NCBI RefSeq assembly: GCF_024189295.1
Contig: NZ_JAIZEN010000023.1
Coordinates: forward strand, 1-41,813
Length of the DNA: 41,813 bases
Direction of reading: 5' to 3'
Source: Halobacillus sp. A1
Lineage (GTDB): Bacteria > Bacillota > Bacilli > Bacillales > Halobacillaceae
Positions 29,098 through 37,367 of the stretch are shown here, one piece after another; the first letter of the stretch is position 1; every line of letters starts with the position of its first letter. Made by a program: the position numbers and the translations under genes. The notes under the pieces are model-generated. The model did not search any database, was not told the origin of the DNA, and saw only the letters and a list, made by a program, of their open reading frames with translations.

Positions 29098-29740
29098 TAT
29101 GTTGCCGATATAAATCAAGCGTTTTATATCCTTGCGATAAAACCTCAACCATCTGGTGGAATCGCTTCACCCGGGTCTTTTCCTGCTTTGCCGAGTAAAT
29201 ATGGCGAGCCCATTCCTTTTGGTAGCCTGGGGTCAGCTCGTTGTAAAAGTCGAGTTCCTGTGGATGATCAGCCAGCCAACGTTTGACGTCTGGTACATGT
29301 TTCTCATAATCCGCTGCTTTTTGGCTGGGAGCGCTGGTTTTATGCGCTCTCTTTTTTTCACGTTTGAACCCGATGACGGTGAACACGTCGTCCATACTGA
29401 CGAGACGGGAAAACTTGATGTCGCTATCCCCCAGGTAGTAGTCTTTACGGATGTTCAACGCGGGAAAAATCTCGTCCCGGTGTATGAAGGTGTCGTACCG
29501 TTTATTGCCTTTTTTCGGATAAGCCAGAAACAGATAGCCTTTATTGGCAAGGGATTGTTCATTGATGATGCGTTCTGTATGGGCTGCCATTTCCTCTATG
29601 TTCTCTACGAAAATAAAAATCGCATCATGGTTGCTTTTGAGGTCAGTGGACTGTTCAGTAAAAAGGTGATAGTCGGCGGGCTGGTTCATCACTGCCAGGT
29701 TTTTGTATTGATAGAGCTTTAGTTTATCGACGATTGACAT
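29090..29740 (-). CDS. YdeI/OmpD-associated-type protein
   Basis: 216 aa in two parts. The N-terminal half (YHLFTEQSTDLKSNHDAIFIFV, KGYLFLAYPKKGNKRYDTFIHRDEIFPAL, DDVFTVIGFKRE) is a DUF3052-like alpha-beta domain. The C-terminal half (YEKHVPDVKRWLADHPQELDFYNELTPGYQKEWARHIYSAKQEKTRVKRFHQMVEVLSQGYK) is the YdeI helical domain linked to peptide-stress resistance in other bacteria. Exact function unknown. ATG 29740 follows AAGGGGATTATC; an ATG-like start seven codons earlier has no site. Confidence 0.8.
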   Translation of the reverse strand: MSIVDKLKLYQYKNLAVMNQPADYHLFTEQSTDLKSNHDAIFIFVENIEEMAAHTERIINEQSLANKGYLFLAYPKKGNKRYDTFIHRDEIFPALNIRKDYYLGDSDIKFSRLVSMDDVFTVIGFKREKKRAHKTSAPSQKAADYEKHVPDVKRWLADHPQELDFYNELTPGYQKEWARHIYSAKQEKTRVKRFHQMVEVLSQGYKTLDLYRQHKK

Positions 29741-29826
29741 AAGGATAATCCCCTTCGTCATTGGATTTACTAGTTAAAATATAACATATTTACTAGCGGC
29801 GGAGATCCGCTAAGTTGTACTTCTGT

Positions 29827-30528
29827 TTACTTCACTTTAATTTCAATTCTTTTTGTAGATGCACGGATCATCCATAGAGAAATACCGCAAAGAAGGAGAG
29901 AACCGATGACCGAGAGATAAGTCGGAAATTCTTCCATAGATACATTTGTGAGTGTCTTCAATAAACCGTCCAGCTCGAATTCCCAAAGGTTATCTATTGT
30001 TATCACCAGTAAAAGCGCTATGAGAATATAAAGACAGCCTCCAATCCAGCCATATCTGTAGAATCCGGCTCCAATCAGCCAGCCGACGATATAGTATAGG
30101 AATACATTGAGAGTGAAAGCAGTCGCGAGGGCAAACCATGAAGCATCGTCACCAATGAACGAAGTCGGCTCTACCTCTGCGAACAGTTGGTGTATAAAGG
30201 AAAGGACACTGAACACGATCATTAATGTGATGGAAACGAAGAAGGCAGATAAGGCTGTTCCCGTGAAGTAATCTTTTCGAGTGACTCCCTGCCGCATAAA
30301 AAAGGTCAAAAATGCGAAAACAGAAAGGATTCCCATAACGAGCATATATATTTTAGCTGGCTCGACAGCAAAACTCAGGAAGTTCTGCTGAAGGACGTCA
30401 ACATGCGCTAAGAAGATGTGCAGGGCTACATAAATTAATAGCACGGTAAAAGTGAACCAGAGTGAAGTTTTCATGAGAAACCAGTACGTATCCAGTGTTA
30501 CTTTTCGAGCGTTGGTTGTAGTGGACAT
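29827..30528 (-). CDS. ABC permease-like membrane protein of the GntR-ABC operon
   Basis: 233 aa, about six hydrophobic segments, the integral membrane part of a YtrB-type ABC system. The second loop, MRQGVTRKDYFTGTALSAFFVSITLMIVFSVL, is typical of ABC-2-like permeases of Bacillus small operons. The stop of the ATPase and this ATG (30528) are one base apart, with GAGGAGG of the ATPase end serving as the ribosome site. The first upstream start, GTG at 30543, lacks a site. Confidence 0.78.
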   Translation of the reverse strand: MSTTTNARKVTLDTYWFLMKTSLWFTFTVLLIYVALHIFLAHVDVLQQNFLSFAVEPAKIYMLVMGILSVFAFLTFFMRQGVTRKDYFTGTALSAFFVSITLMIVFSVLSFIHQLFAEVEPTSFIGDDASWFALATAFTLNVFLYYIVGWLIGAGFYRYGWIGGCLYILIALLLVITIDNLWEFELDGLLKTLTNVSMEEFPTYLSVIGSLLLCGISLWMIRASTKRIEIKVK

Positions 30529-30529
30529 G

Positions 30530-31399
30530 CTATTCCTCCTCACTTGTTAAATGAATGAATAAATCTTGAAGAGACACGGAGCCAATGTCCAATCCTTTTT
30601 CCCTGGCTTCGTGCTGTTTTTCTAAAGTAATGTCTCCGTAGACCATGACAGATTTCGTTGCGCCAAGCTGTTGGCTGCTCAGTTTGGTCATCCCGTCTGT
30701 AAATCGGTCAACCTCTTCAGCACCACCTGTGACCGAAGCACCCTGCTCAATCAAATCACCGTAAGGTTCATGCAGCAGCAGTCGGCCTTTATGAATCATG
30801 ACGACTTCTTCAAATAAATACTCCATTTCTGACACGAGGTGAGTCGATAAAATCATCGTCCGTGGATGTCTCTCCTGTTCCTTCATCACTTCTTGATAAA
30901 ATATTTCCCGCGTAGGAGCGTCCATTCCTAAGTACGCTTCATCAAAAATCGTAATCGGAGAGCGGGAAGCGAGTCCGATGGTCACATTGAGAGATGACCT
31001 CATACCGCTTGAAAACTTTTTGATCGCTTTATCCATGGGAAGGTGGAAGCGTTTAGCCAGCTCCATTGCGTACTTCATGTCAAAATCCGCACGATAACGA
31101 TCGGCGGCTTCAAATATTCCTTTGACATTTTCCGTTTCATCACTGTAGTCCACATCATAAATGAAATTCACCTGAGACATGATTTTTCTATTTTCAAAAG
31201 GTACCTCACCGCCAATTTTCACATCTCCTGAAGTCGGTTCTCGGTAGGAAGCTAACAAGGAAAGGAGAGTCGTTTTTCCGGCGCCGTTTCGACCGATCAG
31301 TCCATATATCTTCCCAGCTTCAAGGGAGCAGGTTACGTCCTCAAGAGCGGAAGTGCCTTTGAAATTCACAGTTACATTATTTAATTCGATATCCAACAT
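30530..31399 (-). CDS. ABC transporter ATPase, YtrB-like
   Basis: 289 aa: Walker A GRNGAGKTT, the signature FSSGMRSSL, and Walker B ITIFDEAY, which has Ala in place of the usual Pro after DE; H-loop ILSTHLVSEMEYLF. The C-terminal half is a short regulatory extension. ATGATG at the start overlaps the GntR stop (TGA); the second ATG (31399) is better spaced from GAGGAG than the first (31402). YtrB-like systems with GntR regulators react to cell-envelope stress or low-molecular substrates; here unknown. Confidence 0.85.
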   Translation of the reverse strand: MLDIELNNVTVNFKGTSALEDVTCSLEAGKIYGLIGRNGAGKTTLLSLLASYREPTSGDVKIGGEVPFENRKIMSQVNFIYDVDYSDETENVKGIFEAADRYRADFDMKYAMELAKRFHLPMDKAIKKFSSGMRSSLNVTIGLASRSPITIFDEAYLGMDAPTREIFYQEVMKEQERHPRTMILSTHLVSEMEYLFEEVVMIHKGRLLLHEPYGDLIEQGASVTGGAEEVDRFTDGMTKLSSQQLGATKSVMVYGDITLEKQHEAREKGLDIGSVSLQDLFIHLTSEEE

Positions 31400-31773
31400 C
31401 ATGTCTCCTCACGTCCTTTAATATTTTTCATAAAGGCAGCCAGCTCTTTTTCTGTAATCCCTAATTTGTCGGCTTCCTGCATCATCGGCCATACATATTC
31501 GTCTACAAACGCGTCTTTCCGCTGCTGAACAAGCTTCTCCTTCGCTCCGTCCGCTACAAACATGCCAACCCCTCTTTTCTTATAAATGATTCCGTCATCT
31601 ACGAGAAGATTCATCCCCTTCGCTACCGTGACGTGGTTGATTTTATAAAAATTAACCATCTGGGTCGTGGAGGGGACTTGATCCTGCTCTTTAAGCTGGT
31701 CGTTGACGATCTGGTCTTCGATGCGGTCCTTGATTTGCAGGAAAATTGGTTTTTTGTCATCAAATGGATTCAA
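31399..31773 (-). CDS. GntR-family repressor, YtrA-type
   Basis: 124 aa, one winged-helix domain (PIFLQIKDRIEDQIVNDQLKEQDQVPSTTQMVNFYKINHVTVAKGMNLLVDDGIIYKKRGVGMFV) and only a short dimerisation tail, the YtrA subfamily pattern. TTG start with AAGGCGGTGA eight bases upstream. It leads the operon and binds, presumably, the 52-bp palindrome just upstream. Confidence 0.88.
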   Translation of the reverse strand: MNPFDDKKPIFLQIKDRIEDQIVNDQLKEQDQVPSTTQMVNFYKINHVTVAKGMNLLVDDGIIYKKRGVGMFVADGAKEKLVQQRKDAFVDEYVWPMMQEADKLGITEKELAAFMKNIKGREET

Positions 31774-31790
31774 CAGGAATTCACCGCCTT

Positions 31791-31854
31791 CCTTTTCGTT
31801 ATATGGTTATATAGTTATGTATATAACCATATAACGAAAAGGGTGAATCGTCAA
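31791..31854 (-). promoter_or_regulatory. 52-bp palindromic operator and promoter of the ytrA-like operon
   Basis: Two exact 22-base arms (31791-31812 and 31821-31842) surround AGTTATGT; the inner core reads TGGTTATAT ... ATATAACCA. On the minus strand TTGACG (31849-31854) and TATGGT (31826-31831) are 17 bases apart, so the -10 lies within one arm. A dimeric GntR regulator bound here would shut off its own operon. Confidence 0.8.
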
Positions 31855-32002
31855 GGCGGAAATGTGCGGATATAAAAAATTTCAAAAAGGACTTATCAAC
31901 TTGATTCATTGATATGGAAAGGGAACTGCGTTCACTGATCGAGAAAGCAGAGTAGAGGAGCGGCAAAGGATGGAAAAGCCAGAGTTCTATTACTCAGCAA
32001 AA

Positions 32003-32038
32003 CAAAAAAGATGCCCCATCATGGCGCACCTCTTTTTG
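32003..32038 (-). terminator. Probable terminator of the chemoreceptor gene
   Basis: AAAAGATGCCCC pairs imperfectly with GGCGCACCTCTTTT. It lies five bases beyond the stop of the minus-strand chemoreceptor and has A-run and T-run flanks. Confidence 0.55.
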
Positions 32039-32042
32039 TAGT

Positions 32043-32951
32043 TTAAATAATTTCCGATAACGTATCGGCTTCTTTTTTCAAAGCTTCCGCCGAAGTCAGT
32101 ACATCATGATAGCCGCTGGAAGCTGTTTGGATCTTCTGCACTCCGTCTTTGACGTCTTTTTGTATATTCACAGTACCAGTAGAGATTTTAGTGATTTCAG
32201 AGGTGATATTTTCAATGCTGTGATTGACTTCCTGAATTGAGGCTTCCACTTGATTAGACAGTTTCCTTACTTCTTTGGCGACCACCTCGAATCCACGCCC
32301 ATGCTCACCGGCTCTTGCCGCTTCAATCGCTGCATTCAATGAAAGCAGGTTCGTTTGCGAAGAGATAGCACGTATCGTTTTGACGACATGCTGGATTTCA
32401 TCCGCTTTAGATTTCAAGCTTTCCAGGATTGCTGTATTTTCATTGGAGATCGCAGCTATTTGTTCTACCTTCCTGGTCAGGTGTTCATGATGTGCCATGC
32501 CTTCTTCAGCTTTTGTATTAAGCGTCTCCGACATTTGTTGGAGGTTGGATACGACTTCTGTGATATTCTTCTGACGATGTGTAATATTCGTGGCCACTTT
32601 AAGGACACCTGCGACTCGATGCTGCTCGTACACAGGCATGTATGTAGCTTCCAGCCAGACCTCTTGACCGAGAGCATCTTTTCTATTGATCTTATCCTGA
32701 AAGCTGCGTCCTCTTAGTAATGCACTCCAAAACGACTCATACTCCGGACTTTCAGAAAACTCCTGGAAACAGAACGCTTTATGATGAAGTCCTTCCATCT
32801 GCGCTGGATCTGTATAGTTCATAGTTTCCGCAAAGATTTTATTCACATAAGAGACTTTGCGATCTCTCCCGAATTGGATGATGGCTAGATTGTCATTAAC
32901 GGCTTGAAACAGTAAATCGTGACGGACGTCTTCTGTCGTAAATGAATTCAA
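32043..32951 (-). CDS. Soluble PAS-domain methyl-accepting chemotaxis protein
   Basis: 302 aa, no membrane segment. Residues about 10-125 form a PAS domain ([63 protein letters not shown]). The C-terminal signalling helix has the MCP hairpin tip [40 protein letters not shown] cytosolic chemoreceptor such as B. subtilis YfmS, signalling to CheA/CheW from an internal cue (redox or oxygen via a PAS cofactor is possible). TTG 32951 has AAAGGGAG seven bases ahead; upstream codons lack a site. Confidence 0.88.
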   Translation of the reverse strand: MNSFTTEDVRHDLLFQAVNDNLAIIQFGRDRKVSYVNKIFAETMNYTDPAQMEGLHHKAFCFQEFSESPEYESFWSALLRGRSFQDKINRKDALGQEVWLEATYMPVYEQHRVAGVLKVATNITHRQKNITEVVSNLQQMSETLNTKAEEGMAHHEHLTRKVEQIAAISNENTAILESLKSKADEIQHVVKTIRAISSQTNLLSLNAAIEAARAGEHGRGFEVVAKEVRKLSNQVEASIQEVNHSIENITSEITKISTGTVNIQKDVKDGVQKIQTASSGYHDVLTSAEALKKEADTLSEII

Positions 32952-33166
32952 ATGGTAACTCCCTTTCCAGTAGAAGGATGAAATCTCAGTATCTAGATAA
33001 TTAATAAAAATGATACCCCATTGCGTAATGGATATCAATAGATTAGTAGGTAATTCCTAAGACTTAAGACTCTATTAACATGTATTCATTCTTTAAGGTT
33101 TCTTATGAAACATAATTTGGTAAGTATTCGTATGTAAGGGAAGAGCGAATTCCAGGGGGTTTTACT

Positions 33167-33358
33167 ATATTCATTTTTACTATTCTATTTGGGTTATGTA
33201 TTCTAGCTTTCCCTATCCAAGGGATTAAAGATTTCAAATATGAAAAAACAAGTCACAAAGTTATTCGGCTTATCTTCATTGGTTTAGCTCTTGTACTTAT
33301 CACGGCAGGTGTTATTGACTTGGTGAATTTTATTAATAACCCGATGGATTACCGATAA
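33167..33358 (+). CDS. Small membrane protein without a canonical start codon
   Basis: The frame reads FTILFGLCILAFPIQGIKDFKYEKTSHKVIRLIFIGLALVLITAGVIDLVNFIN: two clear membrane helices with a basic loop, and RNA upstream carries AGGGGGT at 33154-33160. No ATG, GTG or TTG in frame precedes the first helix; the candidates are ATA 33167 (six bases after the site) or ATT 33173. Either an AUA/AUU start or a gene inactivated by loss of its ATG. The RDD gene follows 40 bases later. Confidence 0.45.
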   Translation: MFIFTILFGLCILAFPIQGIKDFKYEKTSHKVIRLIFIGLALVLITAGVIDLVNFINNPMDYR

Positions 33359-33398
33359 GCAGAAGGAGACTGTCATATGTAGTAAGGAGGGAAACACT

Positions 33399-33821
33399 AT
33401 GGAATACAAACCGTCCAGGGCAGGCTTTAAAAGACGTGCTGCCGCTTATTTCTTAGACTTTTTTATCATAAGTATCCCGGCAGCGATTATTTTATTTTTC
33501 GTGAGCGATGGGTTTTCGTTCGAATTTACTCAAGGCGTTTGGTGGAATTTAATTTACACCGTATATTTGACGATTCTTCCTGTATTGTGGGGAGGTTATA
33601 TTATCGGTAAACGAATCATAAAAGTCAGAGTTGTTAAATTGAATCACAAGCGTCTCTCAGTATTTGATATGTTCGTCCGGGAATTCATTGGTAAGTTCGT
33701 GCTGGGATACGTGAGTCTTGGACTTACGGCCCTTATCAGTGCATGTATGGTAGCTTTCTTAAAGGATCGTCGCGCCATCCATGACTTTTTAGCAGGGACG
33801 TATGTTGAGCGGGGACACTAG
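33399..33821 (+). CDS. RDD-family membrane protein
   Basis: 140 aa with the RDD plan: GFKRRAAAYFLDFFIIS (Arg-Asp-Asp hallmark as R-x-A-A-Y-x-x-D), two or three further helices, GKRIIKVRVVKLNHKRLS and the C-terminal DRRAIHDFLAGTYV. RDD proteins occur as orphan inner-membrane proteins, some as sodium/proton antiporters in halophiles. AAGGAGGG precedes the ATG. Its stop overlaps the convergent MerR gene's stop by a few bases. Confidence 0.85.
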   Translation: MEYKPSRAGFKRRAAAYFLDFFIISIPAAIILFFVSDGFSFEFTQGVWWNLIYTVYLTILPVLWGGYIIGKRIIKVRVVKLNHKRLSVFDMFVREFIGKFVLGYVSLGLTALISACMVAFLKDRRAIHDFLAGTYVERGH

Positions 33822-34552
33822 TTTTTTTCGTAACAAAGAATTGCTTTCTCCAAAAAATCAAGAACGTCTGAAGGGATCGGGTACAAACCCATCTCTTTGG
33901 ACGTCTCTTCTGATTTTCTCGCCTCCCAGAACCTCTGCTGTAATTGTTTATCCCCTTTAAAAAAATCCTCAGACAGTAACAGGCAGTCTTCCGCCAGCGT
34001 ATGCGCCTCTTCGGAATCCGGGCGCGTCCCGCGTTGTATGCAAAACTGGGATCGTTTAATGATATTGATCCATTTCTTTGCAGAAGGGTCCTCCATTTTG
34101 GGGAGGTCTTCCTGTAGGATTTTCTGTTCGTCTTCGTTGAAGTAGTTCTCCCACCTGTTGGTGCCTGCCCGCTTATTATTTTCCCTGACGAGAGGCAGCA
34201 GCTGATTCCAATCTAAATCTCCTTCAAGCTTCAGGATGTTGCTTAATGAATGCGTCTGTTGAAGGGAGTACTGTAAGTCTTGAATTTTATTTTCCAGTTT
34301 TTCTTTATGTAAGGTTAGAATTTCTTCTATGGTGAGTTCGTTGATGATTTTTTGAATATCTTCTAATGACATGGATAAAGATTTTAAAAGCAAGATTTTT
34401 TCGAGTACAACCAATTCCCGGCTGGAGTAGAGTCTTCGGCCGTTTTCTTCTTTTTTGGCCGGGGTGACTAACCCGATCTGATCATAATAGCGTAGTGTGC
34501 GCACAGAAAGACCGAGCGTCTGTGATACTTCGCCTGAGGTGAAATAACTCAA
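33818..34552 (-). CDS. MerR-family regulator with TipAS-like effector domain
   Basis: 244 aa. The MerR winged helix occupies the first 70 residues (FTSGEVSQTLGLSVRTLRYYDQIGLVTPAKKEENGRRLYSSRELVVLEKIL), then the dimerisation helix (KEKLENKIQDLQYSLQQTHSLS). The remaining ~110 residues are all-helical and resemble the TipAS antibiotic-binding domain (WENYFNEDEQKIL, AEDCLLLSEDFFKGD). Such proteins activate drug-response promoters. TTG 34552 follows AGGAGGG. The target is likely the divergent promoter with a 19-bp spacer at 34579-34609. Confidence 0.85.
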   Translation of the reverse strand: MSYFTSGEVSQTLGLSVRTLRYYDQIGLVTPAKKEENGRRLYSSRELVVLEKILLLKSLSMSLEDIQKIINELTIEEILTLHKEKLENKIQDLQYSLQQTHSLSNILKLEGDLDWNQLLPLVRENNKRAGTNRWENYFNEDEQKILQEDLPKMEDPSAKKWINIIKRSQFCIQRGTRPDSEEAHTLAEDCLLLSEDFFKGDKQLQQRFWEARKSEETSKEMGLYPIPSDVLDFLEKAILCYEKN

Positions 34553-34578
34553 GGTTGAATCCCTCCTGAAAAAAGTAG

Positions 34579-34609
34579 TTGCAGGTGACGCAGCGTAACC
34601 CTATATAGT
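34579..34609 (+). promoter_or_regulatory. MerR-type promoter with 19-bp spacer
   Basis: TTGCAG (34579-34584) and TATAGT (34604-34609) are separated by 19 bases, the over-long spacing typical of MerR-activated promoters. The dyad GGTGACGCAGCGTAACC (34584-34600) fits GGTNACGCNGCGTNACC and lies exactly between the boxes. It points to the membrane protein gene at 34659; the regulator gene starts on the other strand at 34552. Confidence 0.82.
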
Positions 34610-34658
34610 GAGAATATCATAAGATTCATTAAAAATGAGCAGAAGGACGTGAACATGG

Positions 34659-35201
34659 GTGAATGTGATTGGATGGATGATCGTTGCAAGTGAAATCGGG
34701 TTCTGGGTCGTCATTGGGTTAGGTTTAGTTACGAGGTATATATTCAAACGAAATAAACTGGGGCTCTTTTTTCTAGCTTTGACTCCGTTGATCGATTTCA
34801 TCTTGTTAGTCACCACGAGTGTAGACTTGTTTCGAGGAGCCACTGCCACGACCGCACATGCGATAGCCGCTGTGTATATCGGGGTCTCGATCGCATTCGG
34901 TAAAAGCATGATCGAGTGGGCAGACGTTCATTTTCAATATTATATTACGCGGCAGGGAGAGAAGCCGAAGAAGCGATCAGGTATGGACTATGCCGTCCAT
35001 TACGTTAAAGGCTGGGGCCGCCATGTCCTGGCTTACGTCATCGGTGCAGGCTTTCTCGTTTTTCTCATCTATTTTGTGAATGATCCTTCTCGAACCGAGG
35101 CTTTAGAAGGAGTGTTGAAGCTTTGGAGTATCGTGTTAGGTATTGATTTCCTTATTGCCATTAGTAATTTTGTCTGGCCTGAGAAAACGAAGAGTGGGTG
35201 A
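34659..35201 (+). CDS. Membrane protein controlled by the MerR/TipAS-type regulator
   Basis: 180 aa, GTG start. Hydrophobic segments near 5-25, 35-53, 64-82, 122-142 and 150-172 give about five helices, with a basic cytoplasmic loop ITRQGEKPKKRSGMDYAVHYVKG. A conserved but uncharacterised Bacillus membrane protein. The MerR-type promoter makes it the obvious regulated target, perhaps for export of, or defence against, an antibiotic (inference). A 12-codon frame starting ATG 34654 with AAGGA upstream overlaps its start and may influence initiation. Confidence 0.75.
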   Translation: MNVIGWMIVASEIGFWVVIGLGLVTRYIFKRNKLGLFFLALTPLIDFILLVTTSVDLFRGATATTAHAIAAVYIGVSIAFGKSMIEWADVHFQYYITRQGEKPKKRSGMDYAVHYVKGWGRHVLAYVIGAGFLVFLIYFVNDPSRTEALEGVLKLWSIVLGIDFLIAISNFVWPEKTKSG

Positions 35202-35219
35202 AGCGACGCACACATCTCT

Positions 35220-36239
35220 TCACTCAGGAATTTCCACTATAATTTCCTTCCGTTCCTTTCCGTCCCCGCTGACTTTCCAATACTCATAATCGGGGTCCCT
35301 TCCGGCAAAGTTTCGGTCGACACTCACTAATAAGTCATTCCCATCAGGGTAGAAAACAGGTTCCGACACGTGTTCATGGAAGTTGGTGACCTGGACCACA
35401 TCCTCACCCTCCGTGGTCATCGTAAAGACTTCATACTGAAATGTTCCATTATCTCTTGAATGAGCTACATCAGAAAAGGCAATCGTTTCTCCATCCGGTG
35501 CGTTGGAAGGAGAATTGATGATGGGAGCCTCTCCGGCACCTGATTCATATCCGGGCTCCGGCATGATCGTTTTTATTTTTTTGTTGTTCACATTTAACTG
35601 CTGGATGAGGTCTTCTCCGTTATAAAGAGAATATACCAGGTGATCGCCCTTCTTCGAGGTGGAAAGCGAAGATAAATTATAATTACCTTCGTTTGTCAGC
35701 TGTTCCGTTTCATATGTGCTTCTATTCATTTGGTATACGTCGTACCCATCTGGAATCACGCCGTCCCCATCCGGTTGATCCACGTACCCATCTGCTTTTA
35801 CAAGATAGATAGATTTCCCGTCTGGACTGAATATGGCTTCTCGAATATAGTGATCTTGATCTTTCAACGGCTGGGACTGCTGTTTATCAAAGTCGTACAT
35901 CATTAATTGACTGTAAGGCTTTCCTTCCACACGCCACTCTTTGATATAAAGCAGCTTGGAGTTGTCTGGAGAATAAGCGGGTCGCACGAAGGATTGACGC
36001 GTCTCTCTTTCTAAAAGCTGTTCAGCTTCTCCGCCGTCAGCTGCAGCCGTGTACAATGTCGCTTCCCCGTCTTCATAATGGGGAAAAGCTATTTCTTCTC
36101 CATCATTTGATAGAGCGGGAGAGCCGTCGAGTCCTTCACGCCCTTTTGGCCCTTCAGCAAACGTCCCCGTCCAATATAATAAGGTGGAAGCGGCAACTAC
36201 AATCGAGAGAAATAAAATGTTTTTCATTTTCAGGGACAT
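35220..36239 (-). CDS. TolB/WD40-like beta-propeller protein with signal anchor
   Basis: 339 aa. N-terminal hydrophobic anchor ILFLSIVVAASTLLYWTG, then repeated beta-propeller blades with SxDGxxIA-type motifs: SPALSNDGEEIAF, AYSPDNSKLLYI, IFSPDGKSIYLV, SNAPDGETIAFSD, VFYPDGNDLLVS. So a TolB-like or peptidase-N-terminal-like propeller outside the cell. ATG 36239 follows AAAGGGTGATC and lies four bases beyond the stop of the 82-aa gene. Last gene of the PadR operon. Confidence 0.75.
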   Translation of the reverse strand: MSLKMKNILFLSIVVAASTLLYWTGTFAEGPKGREGLDGSPALSNDGEEIAFPHYEDGEATLYTAAADGGEAEQLLERETRQSFVRPAYSPDNSKLLYIKEWRVEGKPYSQLMMYDFDKQQSQPLKDQDHYIREAIFSPDGKSIYLVKADGYVDQPDGDGVIPDGYDVYQMNRSTYETEQLTNEGNYNLSSLSTSKKGDHLVYSLYNGEDLIQQLNVNNKKIKTIMPEPGYESGAGEAPIINSPSNAPDGETIAFSDVAHSRDNGTFQYEVFTMTTEGEDVVQVTNFHEHVSEPVFYPDGNDLLVSVDRNFAGRDPDYEYWKVSGDGKERKEIIVEIPE

Positions 36240-36243
36240 GTGA

Positions 36244-36492
36244 TCACCCTTTCTCCATGTGGTCTTTAGTGAATATGTAGAAAACAAGGCCTACGAGTAG
36301 AAGCAGGACACCATAGACTCCAAGCTGCAGGAAGTAAAATAAACCGATCACCATAGCAGCTGCCCCAAGAGCGATCATGCCCCTTGCTAAATGGAGGACT
36401 GCTTCTTTTTTCTTGAAAAAGAGCAGGGCGGCGTGCAGCACCAAAAGGATTGTAAATACCGGCCAGCTCAGGAATTCGCTAAAAATATTCAT
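36244..36492 (-). CDS. Small membrane protein in the PadR operon, 82 aa
   Basis: Three hydrophobic segments (residues 6-24, 36-60, 62-76). Unrecognised. ATG 36492 follows GGGGGG; an upstream ATG 36507 lies in the stop codon of the preceding gene (TAATG). It belongs to a tight operon padR, PPD1-like protein, this gene, TolB-like gene, which suggests a joint envelope function. Confidence 0.7.
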   Translation of the reverse strand: MNIFSEFLSWPVFTILLVLHAALLFFKKKEAVLHLARGMIALGAAAMVIGLFYFLQLGVYGVLLLLVGLVFYIFTKDHMEKG

Positions 36493-36506
36493 ACCATTGC
36501 CCCCCA

Positions 36507-37367
36507 TTAAATAGCTGACAAAATAGCAAAAGGTGAAACTGAAGCAAAGACTAAGAAGCCGAAACCGACAGCAATGGCTCCCATCGGGTGCCGGTGGATA
36601 AGTTTCATTTGGAATTTAAAGAAAATCAGCCAGGCGATACTACTGGATAACGGAACCATTAATATCCAAGTGAAACCTGCAAATATCATGAATCCGTAGG
36701 TAAAAAATAAAGCGGCTGCACAAATCATGACGCCGAAAATGATGTTTACGACATAGCTGACCTTTATCATATTACGGGTTTGTTTCGTGGTGTTGGGATC
36801 TGAGGAGTAATAGGAATTTCTAATCACAAACAAGATGCACAAAAGAATGAGAAGGACCAGGTAGCCCCAGAAAAAGATGGCTTGTCTGCCGGGTATTTGT
36901 TCGGCGAGAATGCCGTTGAACCCGTTCCACATGGCAGCGATGAGCACGAGTACATTTAAAGACCAGTAATGGCGCCCCATAAAGGCAATGTTGATGGCTG
37001 ATAACGTGATGGCACTGCCAATGCTCATTTGTACAAGCAGCCAGATCGGTTCGGCTTCTCCCAAGGCAAACGTCATACTGATGTAGAAAAGGGCTCCGAA
37101 CACGAGCACCGCGATACCAATGATATAGAGCAGCGCGCGCTGGTAAGGGTAGAGCGATTCCTGAAGTCCGTTACCGATGAGGCCGGGATTCCCGAACTCT
37201 TTTATTGCCAAAAGTTCAGCTTTCTTTTCTGATGCGCCTTGTTTGATATGCTGCTGCTTCGCTTCTTCCAGGTGGGCCATCAGCTCATCTTTAATCTCCT
37301 GGCGTTCCTCAGGAGGACTTTGCATGTGATCCAGAATCTTTTTGACGTGCTTCTCCATCCGATTCAT
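36507..37367 (-). CDS. Membrane protein with PPD1-type prefix domain
   Basis: 286 aa. The N-terminus MNRMEKHVKKILDHMQSPPEERQEIKDELMAHLEEAKQQHIKQGASEKKAELLAIKEFG is the "permease prefix domain 1" often seen next to PadR regulators, and six to seven membrane helices follow. ATG 37367 overlaps the PadR stop (ATGA) with GGAGGATATGTC upstream; longer frames extend back into padR without a site. In Bacilli such padR-PPD1 pairs are poorly studied. Confidence 0.82.
   Translation of the reverse strand: MNRMEKHVKKILDHMQSPPEERQEIKDELMAHLEEAKQQHIKQGASEKKAELLAIKEFGNPGLIGNGLQESLYPYQRALLYIIGIAVLVFGALFYISMTFALGEAEPIWLLVQMSIGSAITLSAINIAFMGRHYWSLNVLVLIAAMWNGFNGILAEQIPGRQAIFFWGYLVLLILLCILFVIRNSYYSSDPNTTKQTRNMIKVSYVVNIIFGVMICAAALFFTYGFMIFAGFTWILMVPLSSSIAWLIFFKFQMKLIHRHPMGAIAVGFGFLVFASVSPFAILSAI

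Noticed and set aside
29156-29722. Long plus-strand reading frame of 188 codons
   Set aside because: Antisense to the YdeI-type gene, which has family motifs and a ribosome site; this frame has neither.
32960-33060. Sigma-D promoter for the chemoreceptor
   Set aside because: A weak resemblance (CTATTGATAT) was seen, but no matching -35 at correct spacing.
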